A stretch of 64,000 nt of DNA from Polyangiaceae bacterium. GTDB taxonomy: Bacteria > Myxococcota_A > Polyangia > Polyangiales > Polyangiaceae. This document shows positions 7,524-15,001 of this stretch, one piece after another. Under the pieces are notes generated by a model. It was not told where the DNA came from, ran no database searches, and saw only the letters and a program-made list of their open reading frames with translations. The stretch lies in assembly GCA_016719945.1 (NCBI GenBank), contig JADJYE010000003.1:599073-663072 (forward strand), in the 5' to 3' direction. The first letter of the stretch is position 1; each line of letters starts with the position of its first letter. The translations under genes were made by a program, and so were the position numbers.

Positions 7524-9689
7524 ATGCCCAACTCGTCGGGCAAAGCGAAGCCGCGGACGCGCGGCGGCCCCGCTCGGCCGCCCGGGGCGCGAGCGTCCGC
7601 GCGCGCCGCGCCCGCGAAGCCTCGCGTGAGCCCCGCGAAGCCTCGCGTGAGCCCCGCGAAGCCTCGTTCGTTGGCCTCCGTCGACACCGACGAGGACGTG
7701 CGCGCTTCGCCCTCGAGCCGCCGCCGCTCGGAGAAGGACGAGATGGTGCGGCGGCTCGCGGAGCTCGAGGCCAAGGTCGCCGAGCTCGACGGCTTGCTCG
7801 GCCGCTCCGAGCGCACCGTGAAGGCGCTGCGCGACGTGGGGCTCGCGCTCGGCTCGACGCTCGACCTCGATCAGCTCCTCGAGCTCATCCTCCGCAAGAT
7901 CGCCGAGCTGCTCCAGGCCGACCGCGCGACGCTCTACCTCCTCGACGAGCAGCGGCAGCGCCTGCTCTCTCGGATCATCATCGGCGATGAGGCCAAGAGC
8001 ATCGAGCTGCCGGTGGGCTCCGGGGTCGCCGGCTACGTCGCGAAATACGGGCAGACTCTGCGCATCAAAGACGCGTACCGAGACCGGCGATTTTCGCGCC
8101 ACTGGGACGAGATGACCGGCTACCGCACGCGCTCGATCCTGGCGGCGCCGATGAAGAACCACGTCGGTCGGACGATCGGGGTCATCCAGGTGCTCAACAA
8201 GTCGGGCCGCGAGCCCGGCTCGGCGGACGAGTTCTCCCAGCACGACGAGGAGCTGCTCACCGCGCTCGCCACGCAGGCCGCGGTCTCGATCGACAACAGC
8301 CGCCTGTTCCTCTCCGTGATCCAGAAGAACATGCAGCTGGTCGAGACGAAGGAGCAGCTCGAGCACCGGGTCGCCGATCTCAAGCTGCTGTTCGAGCTCG
8401 AGAGCTCCATGGCGCGCGCCGCCGTGTTCGAGGACCTCGTCCGGGCCGTCGTCACCGAGGCGGCCCGCGCGTGCGGCGCGCAGTCCGGCGGGGTGATGGT
8501 CGACGAGGGGGAGGAGGGCGTCTTCGTCTACTTCGTCGACCTGTCGCGAGGTCAGCCCTCCGAGGTGCGACGCATCGGGGTCCGACGCGGTGAGGGCATC
8601 CTCGGGCACGCGATGGGCACGAACGAAGCGCAGCACGTGCCCGGGAACGACGCGGCTCGCGCGGCGCTCGCGCCGGTGTCGACGCGCCTTGGCTCGATGC
8701 TCGGGATCGAGGTCAAGAGCGCCATCGCCATGCCGCTCGAGGGCCCAGACGACGCGCCCATCGGCGCGCTCGCGCTCTACAACGCGGCTCGCCCTGCCGG
8801 GTTCTCCCAAGACGCACGCGCCCTGTTGCGCTTGATATCGGCGAACGCCTCGACGGCGGTGCGGCTCTTCTTGTCGCGCGTCGAGCGCGAGCGTGGCCTA
8901 CGCATGCAGTCCCTCGGCCGACTCTTCTCCGGCGTCATGCACGACCTCAGGACGCCGCTCTCGGTCGTACACGGGGATGTCCAGCTGATGGCGACCACCA
9001 ACGACCCGCACGCGCGCGGTGAGCAGGCTCAGCTCATCTTGAAGCAGTTCGACGCGATCGCGGCGATGCAGCGCGAAGTGCTCGAGTTCGCGCGGGGCGA
9101 GCGCAACCTGCTCGTCCGCCGGCTGTTCCTCGAGAAGTTCTTCGGTGAGCTCGAGCAGCAGATCCTGCGCGAGATCGAGGGCACCAAGCTGCGGTTGTCC
9201 CTCGAGCTGCTCGACCGCGGCACGGCACGCTTCGACGAGCTCAAGGTTCAGCGCATGCTCGGCAACCTGGTCCGCAACGCGTTCGAGGCGATGAGCGACC
9301 GAGGCGGCGTGCTGACGATCCGGGTCGAGCGCGACAAGGAGGACCTCGTCATCTCCGTCTCGGACACCGGACGCGGGATCCCCGACGAAATCCGCGGGCG
9401 GCTCTTCGGCACGTTCGTGACGAGCGGCAAGCCCGGTGGCACCGGCCTGGGCCTCTCGATCGTGAAGAAGATCGTCGAGGAGCACCGCGGCTCGGTCACG
9501 GTCGACAGCTCGTCCTCCGGAACGAAGTTCGTGATTCGCCTCCCGCAGACCGAGCAGGAGGGGCTCGACGCGCCCCGGCGCATCACGGAGGACGAGGCCG
9601 ACACGCTCGCGCTGGGCAAGGCCCGGCTCGGTCGCGCGAGAAAGCTCGCCGAGCGAGGCGCCGCGGCCGGAGGCACTGACGACTCATGA
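7524..9689 (+). CDS. Soluble hybrid-sensor histidine kinase with two GAF domains
   Basis: 721 aa from ATG 7524. Residues 1-70 are basic and Pro/Ala-rich and contain a three-fold SPAKPRV repeat; a coiled coil covers about 72-100. GAF1 lies at about 105-265 and GAF2 at about 285-450. The dimerisation/phosphoacceptor box VMHDLRTPLSVVHGD places His473. The ATPase domain shows the N-box NLVRNAFEAM (Asn585), DTGRGIP and GGTGLGLSIVKKIVEEH. There is no transmembrane segment, so it senses a cytosolic signal. The stop overlaps the next start by four bases (ATGA), implying translational coupling to the Fe-S protein. No receiver domain or response regulator is adjacent. Confidence 0.9.
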   Translation: MPNSSGKAKPRTRGGPARPPGARASARAAPAKPRVSPAKPRVSPAKPRSLASVDTDEDVRASPSSRRRSEKDEMVRRLAELEAKVAELDGLLGRSERTVKALRDVGLALGSTLDLDQLLELILRKIAELLQADRATLYLLDEQRQRLLSRIIIGDEAKSIELPVGSGVAGYVAKYGQTLRIKDAYRDRRFSRHWDEMTGYRTRSILAAPMKNHVGRTIGVIQVLNKSGREPGSADEFSQHDEELLTALATQAAVSIDNSRLFLSVIQKNMQLVETKEQLEHRVADLKLLFELESSMARAAVFEDLVRAVVTEAARACGAQSGGVMVDEGEEGVFVYFVDLSRGQPSEVRRIGVRRGEGILGHAMGTNEAQHVPGNDAARAALAPVSTRLGSMLGIEVKSAIAMPLEGPDDAPIGALALYNAARPAGFSQDARALLRLISANASTAVRLFLSRVERERGLRMQSLGRLFSGVMHDLRTPLSVVHGDVQLMATTNDPHARGEQAQLILKQFDAIAAMQREVLEFARGERNLLVRRLFLEKFFGELEQQILREIEGTKLRLSLELLDRGTARFDELKVQRMLGNLVRNAFEAMSDRGGVLTIRVERDKEDLVISVSDTGRGIPDEIRGRLFGTFVTSGKPGGTGLGLSIVKKIVEEHRGSVTVDSSSSGTKFVIRLPQTEQEGLDAPRRITEDEADTLALGKARLGRARKLAERGAAAGGTDDS
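7611..7666 (+). repeat. 21-bp in-frame tandem repeat (about 2.7 copies)
   Basis: The unit CCCGCGAAGCCTCGCGTGAG plus C recurs at 7611, 7632 and (partly) 7653 and encodes the SPAKPRV repeats in the basic N-terminal tail of the GAF kinase. Copies are identical, suggesting recent slippage. Confidence 0.9.
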
Positions 9690-10765
9690 AGCCGAACCTG
9701 CGGCAGCTCCCGCTCCTCTCGCCTCGCGCCGACGCGCTCGAAAAGTGCGTGTATTGCCCGAAGCTCTGCCGGGCGGCGTGCCCCGTGTCCAACGCCGAGC
9801 CGAGCGAGTCGCTCATCCCGTGGGGAAAGATGTCTGCCGCGTATTTCATGGCGCGGGGGGACGTCGCCATCACGCCCGAGAGCGCCTCCGTCGCCTGGGC
9901 CTGCACCGGGTGCCTCGCGTGCGCGGAGCGGTGCGATCACAAGAACCCGGTCGCGGCGACGCTCACCGACGCGCGCGCAGATCTCTACGAGCGCGGCGTC
10001 GCTCCGCCGGAGGCCATCGCGCTCGTCGCGCGCTGGCCCCAGCTGTCGGACGCGCGCAAGGCTGCGGTCTCCGAGCTGAGCCACGAACAAGGCCACCCGG
10101 TCGCGCACCTCTTGCTCGGCTGCTCTTATGCCCAGAAGGAGCCTCGGGCGGCGCGGCTCGCGGTGCGCGTCGCAGAGGCGCTCATGGGAGGAAAGGTCGC
10201 GCTCGCCAAGGGGTGCTGCGGGTACCCGCTCGACGCCGCGGGTGACAGCGCCGGCGCCACCCGCGAGCGCGAGGCCCTGTCGCGCGAGGTCTCGTCGACC
10301 GACACGCTCGTCGTGCTCGACCCCGGGTGCTTCCGCGCGCTCGCTCCGCGACTTCCCAACGCGACCCTGCTCCTCGATCGGGCCGCGCAGGTGCTCGATC
10401 GCTTCAAGCCGCGGCCGGGGCTCGCTCCGCCTCGCTACCACGACCCTTGCCAGCTCGGCCGCGGGCTCGGTCGCTACGACGCCCCTCGGGAGATCCTCGC
10501 CCGCGTGGTGGGCGCGCCGCCGCTCGAGTTCGAACGATCGCGGGAGCGCGCCGACTGCGCCGGCGCGGGCGGGCTGGTCCCGGTGACGCGTCCCCAAAAC
10601 TCGTCCGCGATCGCGGAGGAGCGGCTGTCCCAGCACGCTCGGCTTGGGGGCGGACCGGTCGCCACCGCGTGTGGCTCGAGCCTCCACCGGCTGAAGAAAT
10701 CCGGCGCCGACGCGCGCGACCTGGTCGAGTACATGGCCATCGGGCTGGGCCTCGACTGCGAGTGA
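9686..10765 (+). CDS. (Fe-S)-binding CCG-domain protein (HdrD/GlpC/LldE-like)
   Basis: 359 aa. Two [4Fe-4S] ferredoxin-type clusters are predicted from Cys21/24/28/32 (CVYCPKLCRAAC) and Cys73/76/79/83 (CTGCLACAERC). Two cysteine-rich CCG-type repeats follow: one around GCCGYPLDAAGD and one with YHDPCQLGRGLG and CAGAGG, where the usual CCG has become CAG. Relatives are the redox subunits of heterodisulfide reductase, glycolate oxidase, glycerol-3-phosphate dehydrogenase and lactate utilisation complexes. The start overlaps the GAF kinase stop (ATGA) and its own stop overlaps the next kinase (GTGA). That placement suggests redox input to signalling, but this is inference; no dehydrogenase subunit is adjacent. 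Confidence 0.85.
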   Translation: MKPNLRQLPLLSPRADALEKCVYCPKLCRAACPVSNAEPSESLIPWGKMSAAYFMARGDVAITPESASVAWACTGCLACAERCDHKNPVAATLTDARADLYERGVAPPEAIALVARWPQLSDARKAAVSELSHEQGHPVAHLLLGCSYAQKEPRAARLAVRVAEALMGGKVALAKGCCGYPLDAAGDSAGATREREALSREVSSTDTLVVLDPGCFRALAPRLPNATLLLDRAAQVLDRFKPRPGLAPPRYHDPCQLGRGLGRYDAPREILARVVGAPPLEFERSRERADCAGAGGLVPVTRPQNSSAIAEERLSQHARLGGGPVATACGSSLHRLKKSGADARDLVEYMAIGLGLDCE

Positions 10766-12273
10766 ACGAGGCGCCCCGCATGCGCCGCCGCTGGTCCGTC
10801 ACTCGCAGGCTCCTCGCGAGCTACATGACGTTGCTCGCGGCGTTCGCGGTGACGATGTCGCTCGGGTACCGCGACCTGAAGCAGGCGACCGCCGAGGCGG
10901 AGCTCTCTCGGTCCGTGCTCGTCCCCTTGCAGCTCTCGATCGGGCAGGCGCTGGCGGAGCAGAACGTGCTGGCGACGCAGCTGAACCACGCCGCGGCCGC
11001 CAAGAACCCCGCCGACGTGCGCGAGTGGATCGAGACGGCGCGCCGGGCCAGGCCGCTCACCCTCGCCGCGGCGCGATCCTCCGCCGAGCGGCTCGAGGGT
11101 CGATCGCAAGAGGCGTCTCGGCTGGGAGCGGCCGTGCTCGGTGATCTCGAGGCGGTCGAGGCGCGGACGGCGACCGACGGCGACGCCTACGCGCGCTTCT
11201 TCGACGCGCTCGCGAAGGGCGATCGTTCCCGCGCGGAGGCGGTGCAGAGCGAGCTCGTCAAACACGAGGCCGAGAACGCGCAGCGCCTCCGCTCCATCAA
11301 GGCGCAGACCGAGGCCACGATGCAGCGCCAGGGCGACGAGGCGCGGCGCCGGGAGGGGCGCGCGATCCAGCTGCTCGTCGCGCTCTCCGGGCTCACGCTG
11401 CTCGTCGCGGCCGGCATCACGTTCTACGCGCGGCGAATGCTGCGCCCGCTGGGGGCGGTGACCGAGCGCGCCCGCGTCGTCGCCGGCGGTGATCTCACGC
11501 CCCGCGCCGCCGTCGACGACGGCAGCGAGATCGGACAGCTCGCCGGCACCTTCGAGGGGATGGTCGGCGCGATCCGTGACGCCCGGCTCGAGCTGGTGAA
11601 GGCGGAGCGGCTCGCCGCGATCGGCAAGATGGCTGCCCACATCACCCACGAGATCCGAAACCCGCTCTCGGCCATCGGGCTCAACCTCGAGCTGCTCGAG
11701 GGCGAGCTCGAGACGGCAGGCAAAGACGGGCGCGAGCAGCGTGAGCTGGTCGCCGCGATCAAGGCCGAGGCGAACCGGCTCGCGCGCCTGTCGGAGCAGT
11801 ACTTGAGCCTCGCGCGCCGGCCTGCTCCCACGCTGGGCGTCGAGCCCATCGGCGATCTCGTCCAGGAGATCCTCGCGTTCCTCAAGCCCGAGCTCGACCG
11901 CGCCAAGGTCTCGTTTCGCGTCGACGTGGACGACGACGCGCCGAGCGTACCGATCGACGAGAGCCTGCTCAGGCAGGCGCTCTTGAACATCATCCGCAAC
12001 GCGCGCGAGGCGATGGCGGAGGGCGGCGCGATCGGTGTCTCGGTCAAGCGCTCCCTCGCCGGCGGCGTCGAGATCGTGATCGACGACGAGGGGCCGGGCA
12101 TCCCCGACGAGCTGCGCGCCAACATCTTCGACCCGTTCTTCACGACGAAGCAGCGAGGTACGGGGCTGGGCCTGGCGGTGACGCGGGAGATCGTCGAGGC
12201 GCACCGAGGGACGATCCGCTGTGAGCCACGCAAACCGCACGGCACTCGCTTCGTGATCGAGCTGCCGCGATAG
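10762..12273 (+). CDS. Membrane sensor histidine kinase (4HB-like sensor, HAMP, HisKA, HATPase)
   Basis: 503 aa from GTG 10762, which overlaps the preceding stop as GTGA; ATG 10780 (497 aa) is the alternative. Transmembrane helix 1 spans about 15-36, a helical periplasmic sensor about 37-200, and helix 2 about 201-222. A HAMP linker follows at about 222-275. The phosphoacceptor box AAHITHEIRNPLSAIG places His296. The catalytic domain has NIIRNAREAM, DEGPGIPDE, FTTKQRGTGLGLAV and an ATP-lid region. Third gene of a coupled HK-FeS-HK operon; no cognate response regulator is in the window. Convergent with the ChaC-like gene. Confidence 0.9.
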   Translation: MNEAPRMRRRWSVTRRLLASYMTLLAAFAVTMSLGYRDLKQATAEAELSRSVLVPLQLSIGQALAEQNVLATQLNHAAAAKNPADVREWIETARRARPLTLAAARSSAERLEGRSQEASRLGAAVLGDLEAVEARTATDGDAYARFFDALAKGDRSRAEAVQSELVKHEAENAQRLRSIKAQTEATMQRQGDEARRREGRAIQLLVALSGLTLLVAAGITFYARRMLRPLGAVTERARVVAGGDLTPRAAVDDGSEIGQLAGTFEGMVGAIRDARLELVKAERLAAIGKMAAHITHEIRNPLSAIGLNLELLEGELETAGKDGREQRELVAAIKAEANRLARLSEQYLSLARRPAPTLGVEPIGDLVQEILAFLKPELDRAKVSFRVDVDDDAPSVPIDESLLRQALLNIIRNAREAMAEGGAIGVSVKRSLAGGVEIVIDDEGPGIPDELRANIFDPFFTTKQRGTGLGLAVTREIVEAHRGTIRCEPRKPHGTRFVIELPR

Positions 12274-12283
12274 GGCGCAGGGG

Positions 12284-12859
12284 TCAGGCGACCAGGGCGT
12301 GGCGGCCGACCTGGTCGCGCCACGAAGGATCGAGCAGGTCGGCCAGCTCGAACACGTGGTCGTCCTCGGCGCCCAGCTCGAACAGCACGCGCGCCACACC
12401 GAGCACGTAGTCGATGTTGTGCCCGCTCGGCCCTGCGCTCGCGCGGACCTGTGCGGCGATGCGGTGGACGGGCGCAGGGCCGAGCCACTCTTCGTTGTTC
12501 GGCGTGGCGACATAGACCAGGCCGACGCCGATCTCGGCGCCGTCGGTCGCGCGGACCATCGGCAGCTCGAGGCGCGAGTATCCGCCGCGCTCTCGGAAAT
12601 CGAGGCCGTCGAGGACCGCGGGGGCGTCCTCTGGGCGCACTGCGAAGGCGATCCCGTGGCAGCGCGCGGCAGGGGACGCCACCAGCGTCGCGACCCTCCC
12701 GGGCGCGCCGGGGACCCCTCGGTGATCGGTCGAGCCTTGCCAGAACCGCCGCTCGTAGCCCTCGATCACGGCCGGCTCATGCGCCGCGAACGCGAAGGCT
12801 GGCCGGAACATCAGCGAGCCGTAAGCGAAGATCCACAGCATGCCTCTGGCTCTTGCCAT
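12284..12859 (-). CDS. ChaC-like gamma-glutamylcyclotransferase
   Basis: 191 aa from ATG 12859 (ATG 12841 possible); longer in-frame starts run into the terminator of the upstream gene. The glutathione-degrading ChaC family cleaves gamma-glutamyl bonds to give 5-oxoproline. Seen here are the substrate-binding YGSL at 13-16, WQGSTDHRG and GVPGAPGRVATL, and the LDFRERGGYSR segment holding the expected catalytic Glu90. Length matches the family. Cytoplasmic. It lies just downstream of the OmpA gene but behind a strong terminator, so it probably has its own promoter. Confidence 0.85.
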   Translation of the reverse strand: MARARGMLWIFAYGSLMFRPAFAFAAHEPAVIEGYERRFWQGSTDHRGVPGAPGRVATLVASPAARCHGIAFAVRPEDAPAVLDGLDFRERGGYSRLELPMVRATDGAEIGVGLVYVATPNNEEWLGPAPVHRIAAQVRASAGPSGHNIDYVLGVARVLFELGAEDDHVFELADLLDPSWRDQVGRHALVA

Positions 12860-12888
12860 GACCGCCGACGATTTTCCAAGTTTCGGCG

Positions 12889-12928
12889 AAAAAGGAAAAG
12901 TCCCCTCTCGATCGGGTCGAGAGGGGAC
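12889..12928 (-). terminator. Rho-independent terminator of the OmpA/TSP3 gene
   Basis: Perfect 12-bp inverted repeat GTCCCCTCTCGA / TCGAGAGGGGAC (12900-12911 and 12917-12928) with a 5-base loop. On the minus strand it is followed by a T-rich tract (TTTTCCTTTTT, 12889-12899). It sits 40 bases past the stop of the minus-strand OmpA gene. Confidence 0.85.
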
Positions 12929-12967
12929 TCGGGCGCCGGGGGACCGGCGCCGGCTCGGCACCTTGCC

Positions 12968-14824
12968 TTACGGCTTGGGGGCCGCGCCTTGCTTCACCGT
13001 CTCGACGGCGACCGGCTTCTTCTCGAGGACGATGAACTGCACGCGGCGGTTCTTCTGCCGGCCCTCCTCGGTCTTGTTGTCGCCGACGGGCTTATCCATC
13101 CCGTAGCCCTTCGACAGCAAGCGCGCCGCCTCGACGCCGCGCTTGACGAGCGCGTCCATGACGGCCTTGGCGCGGTCGTCGGACAGCTTCTGGTTGAGCT
13201 GCTTGTTGCCCTTGTTGTCCGTGTGGCCCTGGACCTCGAGCTTGAGGACCTCGGGGTGCTCCTTCAGGACCTGCGCGACCGAGTCGAGCAGCGGGTTGGA
13301 GACCGCGCGGATCGTCGACTTGCCGAAGTCGAACTGCACCTGCTCGAGGATGACGATCTCGCTGTCGGTGAAGCGAACGAGCTTCGGGCAGCCGCGCTTC
13401 GACGGGTCCTTGTCGTCGACGCCCTTCTCCTTCGGGCAGGCGTCCTGATCGTCGCGGAAGCCGTCGCCGTCCGTGTCGGGCGGGCAGCCGTTGGTCTTCG
13501 GGTCGTCGGTCTTGACGCCGGGGATGTCGACGCAGGCGTCCTCGTCGTCGGGCACGCCGTCGCCGTCCTTGTCGTTGATGGGGCAGCCGTTCTTCTTCGG
13601 GTCGTCGCTCGCGACGCCAGGCTCGTTCGGGCACGCGTCGACGTCGTCGAGGATGCCGTCCTTGTCGCTGTCGCGCTCCGGGCAGCCGTGCTTCTTTGGA
13701 TCGGTGTGGGCCTTGCCGGGCTCGTCCGGGCAGGCGTCGTCCTTGTCGAGGATCGTGTCCTTGTCGCGGTCGGAGTCGGGCGGGCAGCCGTGCTTGAGCG
13801 GGTCTTCGCTCTTCACGCCAGGCACCTTCGGGCACGCGTCGACCGGATCCATGATGCCGTCGCCGTCGGTGTCGGTCTGCGCCTCCTCGATCACGGGGGT
13901 GTACGCGAACTGGAACACTGCGCGGCCGGCCGGCGTGCCGACGCCGGTGGTGAGGCCGGGGCCGCCGGCGACGCCGAGCTCGAGGAACTCGACGCTGGGC
14001 AGCCGCCACTTGAGGCCGGCCATGAGCTCCGCGTTGGTCGAGCGGCCGTCGGGCTCCTGGACGTCGACGCCGCCGGACGTCTCGAGGCCGATCTGCAGCG
14101 TGCGCTTGTCGAGCAAGAGCACGCCGACGCCGGCGCCCCAGTTCATCTGGTGGCCGAGCTGGACGCTGGCGATGTCGGTCGACGAGGTCTTGAGCGTCGG
14201 GCCCGCCATCACGCTGTAGATGAAGCGATCGGCGCGGCCGCCGATCAGCAGCTGGGGCTGGGCGCGGAACGAGCCGTCGCTCACGTAGGAGTTGTCGAAG
14301 CCCGTGGGCATCCAGAAGTAGCCGCCCAGCGCGATCTGGAAGGGCTCGTGGTACTCGCCGAACAGACGGAAGCGGGCGCCGAGGCGCAGGTCGCCGACCG
14401 CCGCGCCCGACGGCTCGGCGAACGCGACGTTGCCGCCCTCGGGGGCGTCACCCTGGCTGAGCAGGGCGAACGGCATGTTCGCGCTGATGGCGATGCGGTT
14501 GATGATCGAGAAGTTGAGGCCGACGTGCAGGAACATCTGGTCGGAGACGACCTTGCCGATGTCCTCGGTCTCGTCGCCCGTCTCGCGGACGAGGACGAGG
14601 GGCTCGCGCGCGTAGTCGAGCATGGCCATCGCGTGGAAGGTCATCTCGCCGGCCGCGTAGGGGGAGGGGACCCCGAAGAAGCGGTCGCCTGCCGCGGACG
14701 GGTGGAAGCGAGGCAGATCGACCTGCGTCGTCTCCGTTTGCTGGGCCGCCGCGTCTGCCGCCAAGAGGGCCGCGCCCAGACCTGCCGTGAACGCAACCAA
14801 CCGGTGTGGCCACCGAGCCTTCAT
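12968..14824 (-). CDS. OmpA-family outer-membrane protein with thrombospondin type 3 repeats
   Basis: 618 aa from ATG 14824 (ATG 14827 adjacent), preceded by GAGGT at a normal distance. Signal peptide about 1-26 ends ADAAAQ. An N-terminal beta-barrel-like domain (about 30-325) is followed by five or six calcium-binding TSP3 units of the form DxDxDGxxDxxDxCP (about 325-490). A C-terminal OmpA domain follows, with VQGHTDNKGN and LSDDRAKAV and a RQKNRRVQF finish, which binds peptidoglycan diaminopimelate. Abundant structural protein linking outer membrane and cell wall in myxobacteria. A strong terminator follows. A single cistron, divergent from tex. Confidence 0.92.
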   Translation of the reverse strand: MKARWPHRLVAFTAGLGAALLAADAAAQQTETTQVDLPRFHPSAAGDRFFGVPSPYAAGEMTFHAMAMLDYAREPLVLVRETGDETEDIGKVVSDQMFLHVGLNFSIINRIAISANMPFALLSQGDAPEGGNVAFAEPSGAAVGDLRLGARFRLFGEYHEPFQIALGGYFWMPTGFDNSYVSDGSFRAQPQLLIGGRADRFIYSVMAGPTLKTSSTDIASVQLGHQMNWGAGVGVLLLDKRTLQIGLETSGGVDVQEPDGRSTNAELMAGLKWRLPSVEFLELGVAGGPGLTTGVGTPAGRAVFQFAYTPVIEEAQTDTDGDGIMDPVDACPKVPGVKSEDPLKHGCPPDSDRDKDTILDKDDACPDEPGKAHTDPKKHGCPERDSDKDGILDDVDACPNEPGVASDDPKKNGCPINDKDGDGVPDDEDACVDIPGVKTDDPKTNGCPPDTDGDGFRDDQDACPKEKGVDDKDPSKRGCPKLVRFTDSEIVILEQVQFDFGKSTIRAVSNPLLDSVAQVLKEHPEVLKLEVQGHTDNKGNKQLNQKLSDDRAKAVMDALVKRGVEAARLLSKGYGMDKPVGDNKTEEGRQKNRRVQFIVLEKKPVAVETVKQGAAPKP

Positions 14825-15001
14825 CATCTCGACCTCACGATTTTTTCTGCCAAAAACAGGGGTAAGACAGCTTGAGCTTGATAGTGCCCTTCTCCCGAGA
14901 GCACAACGATCCCGCGCCACCTCCTGCGAATCTGCTCAGGGCGCAGCGGGTTTGTCAGCTCTGGACAGCCGTTTAGGAAAAGCGATAGACACTCGGCCGC
15001 G

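Noticed and set aside
12299..14875. 858-residue open frame on the plus strand opposite the OmpA/TSP3 gene
   Set aside because: Its composition is Arg/Ala/Val/Gly-rich low-complexity, the usual antisense shadow of a GC-rich gene, while the opposite strand has a clear signal peptide, TSP3 repeats and OmpA domain.
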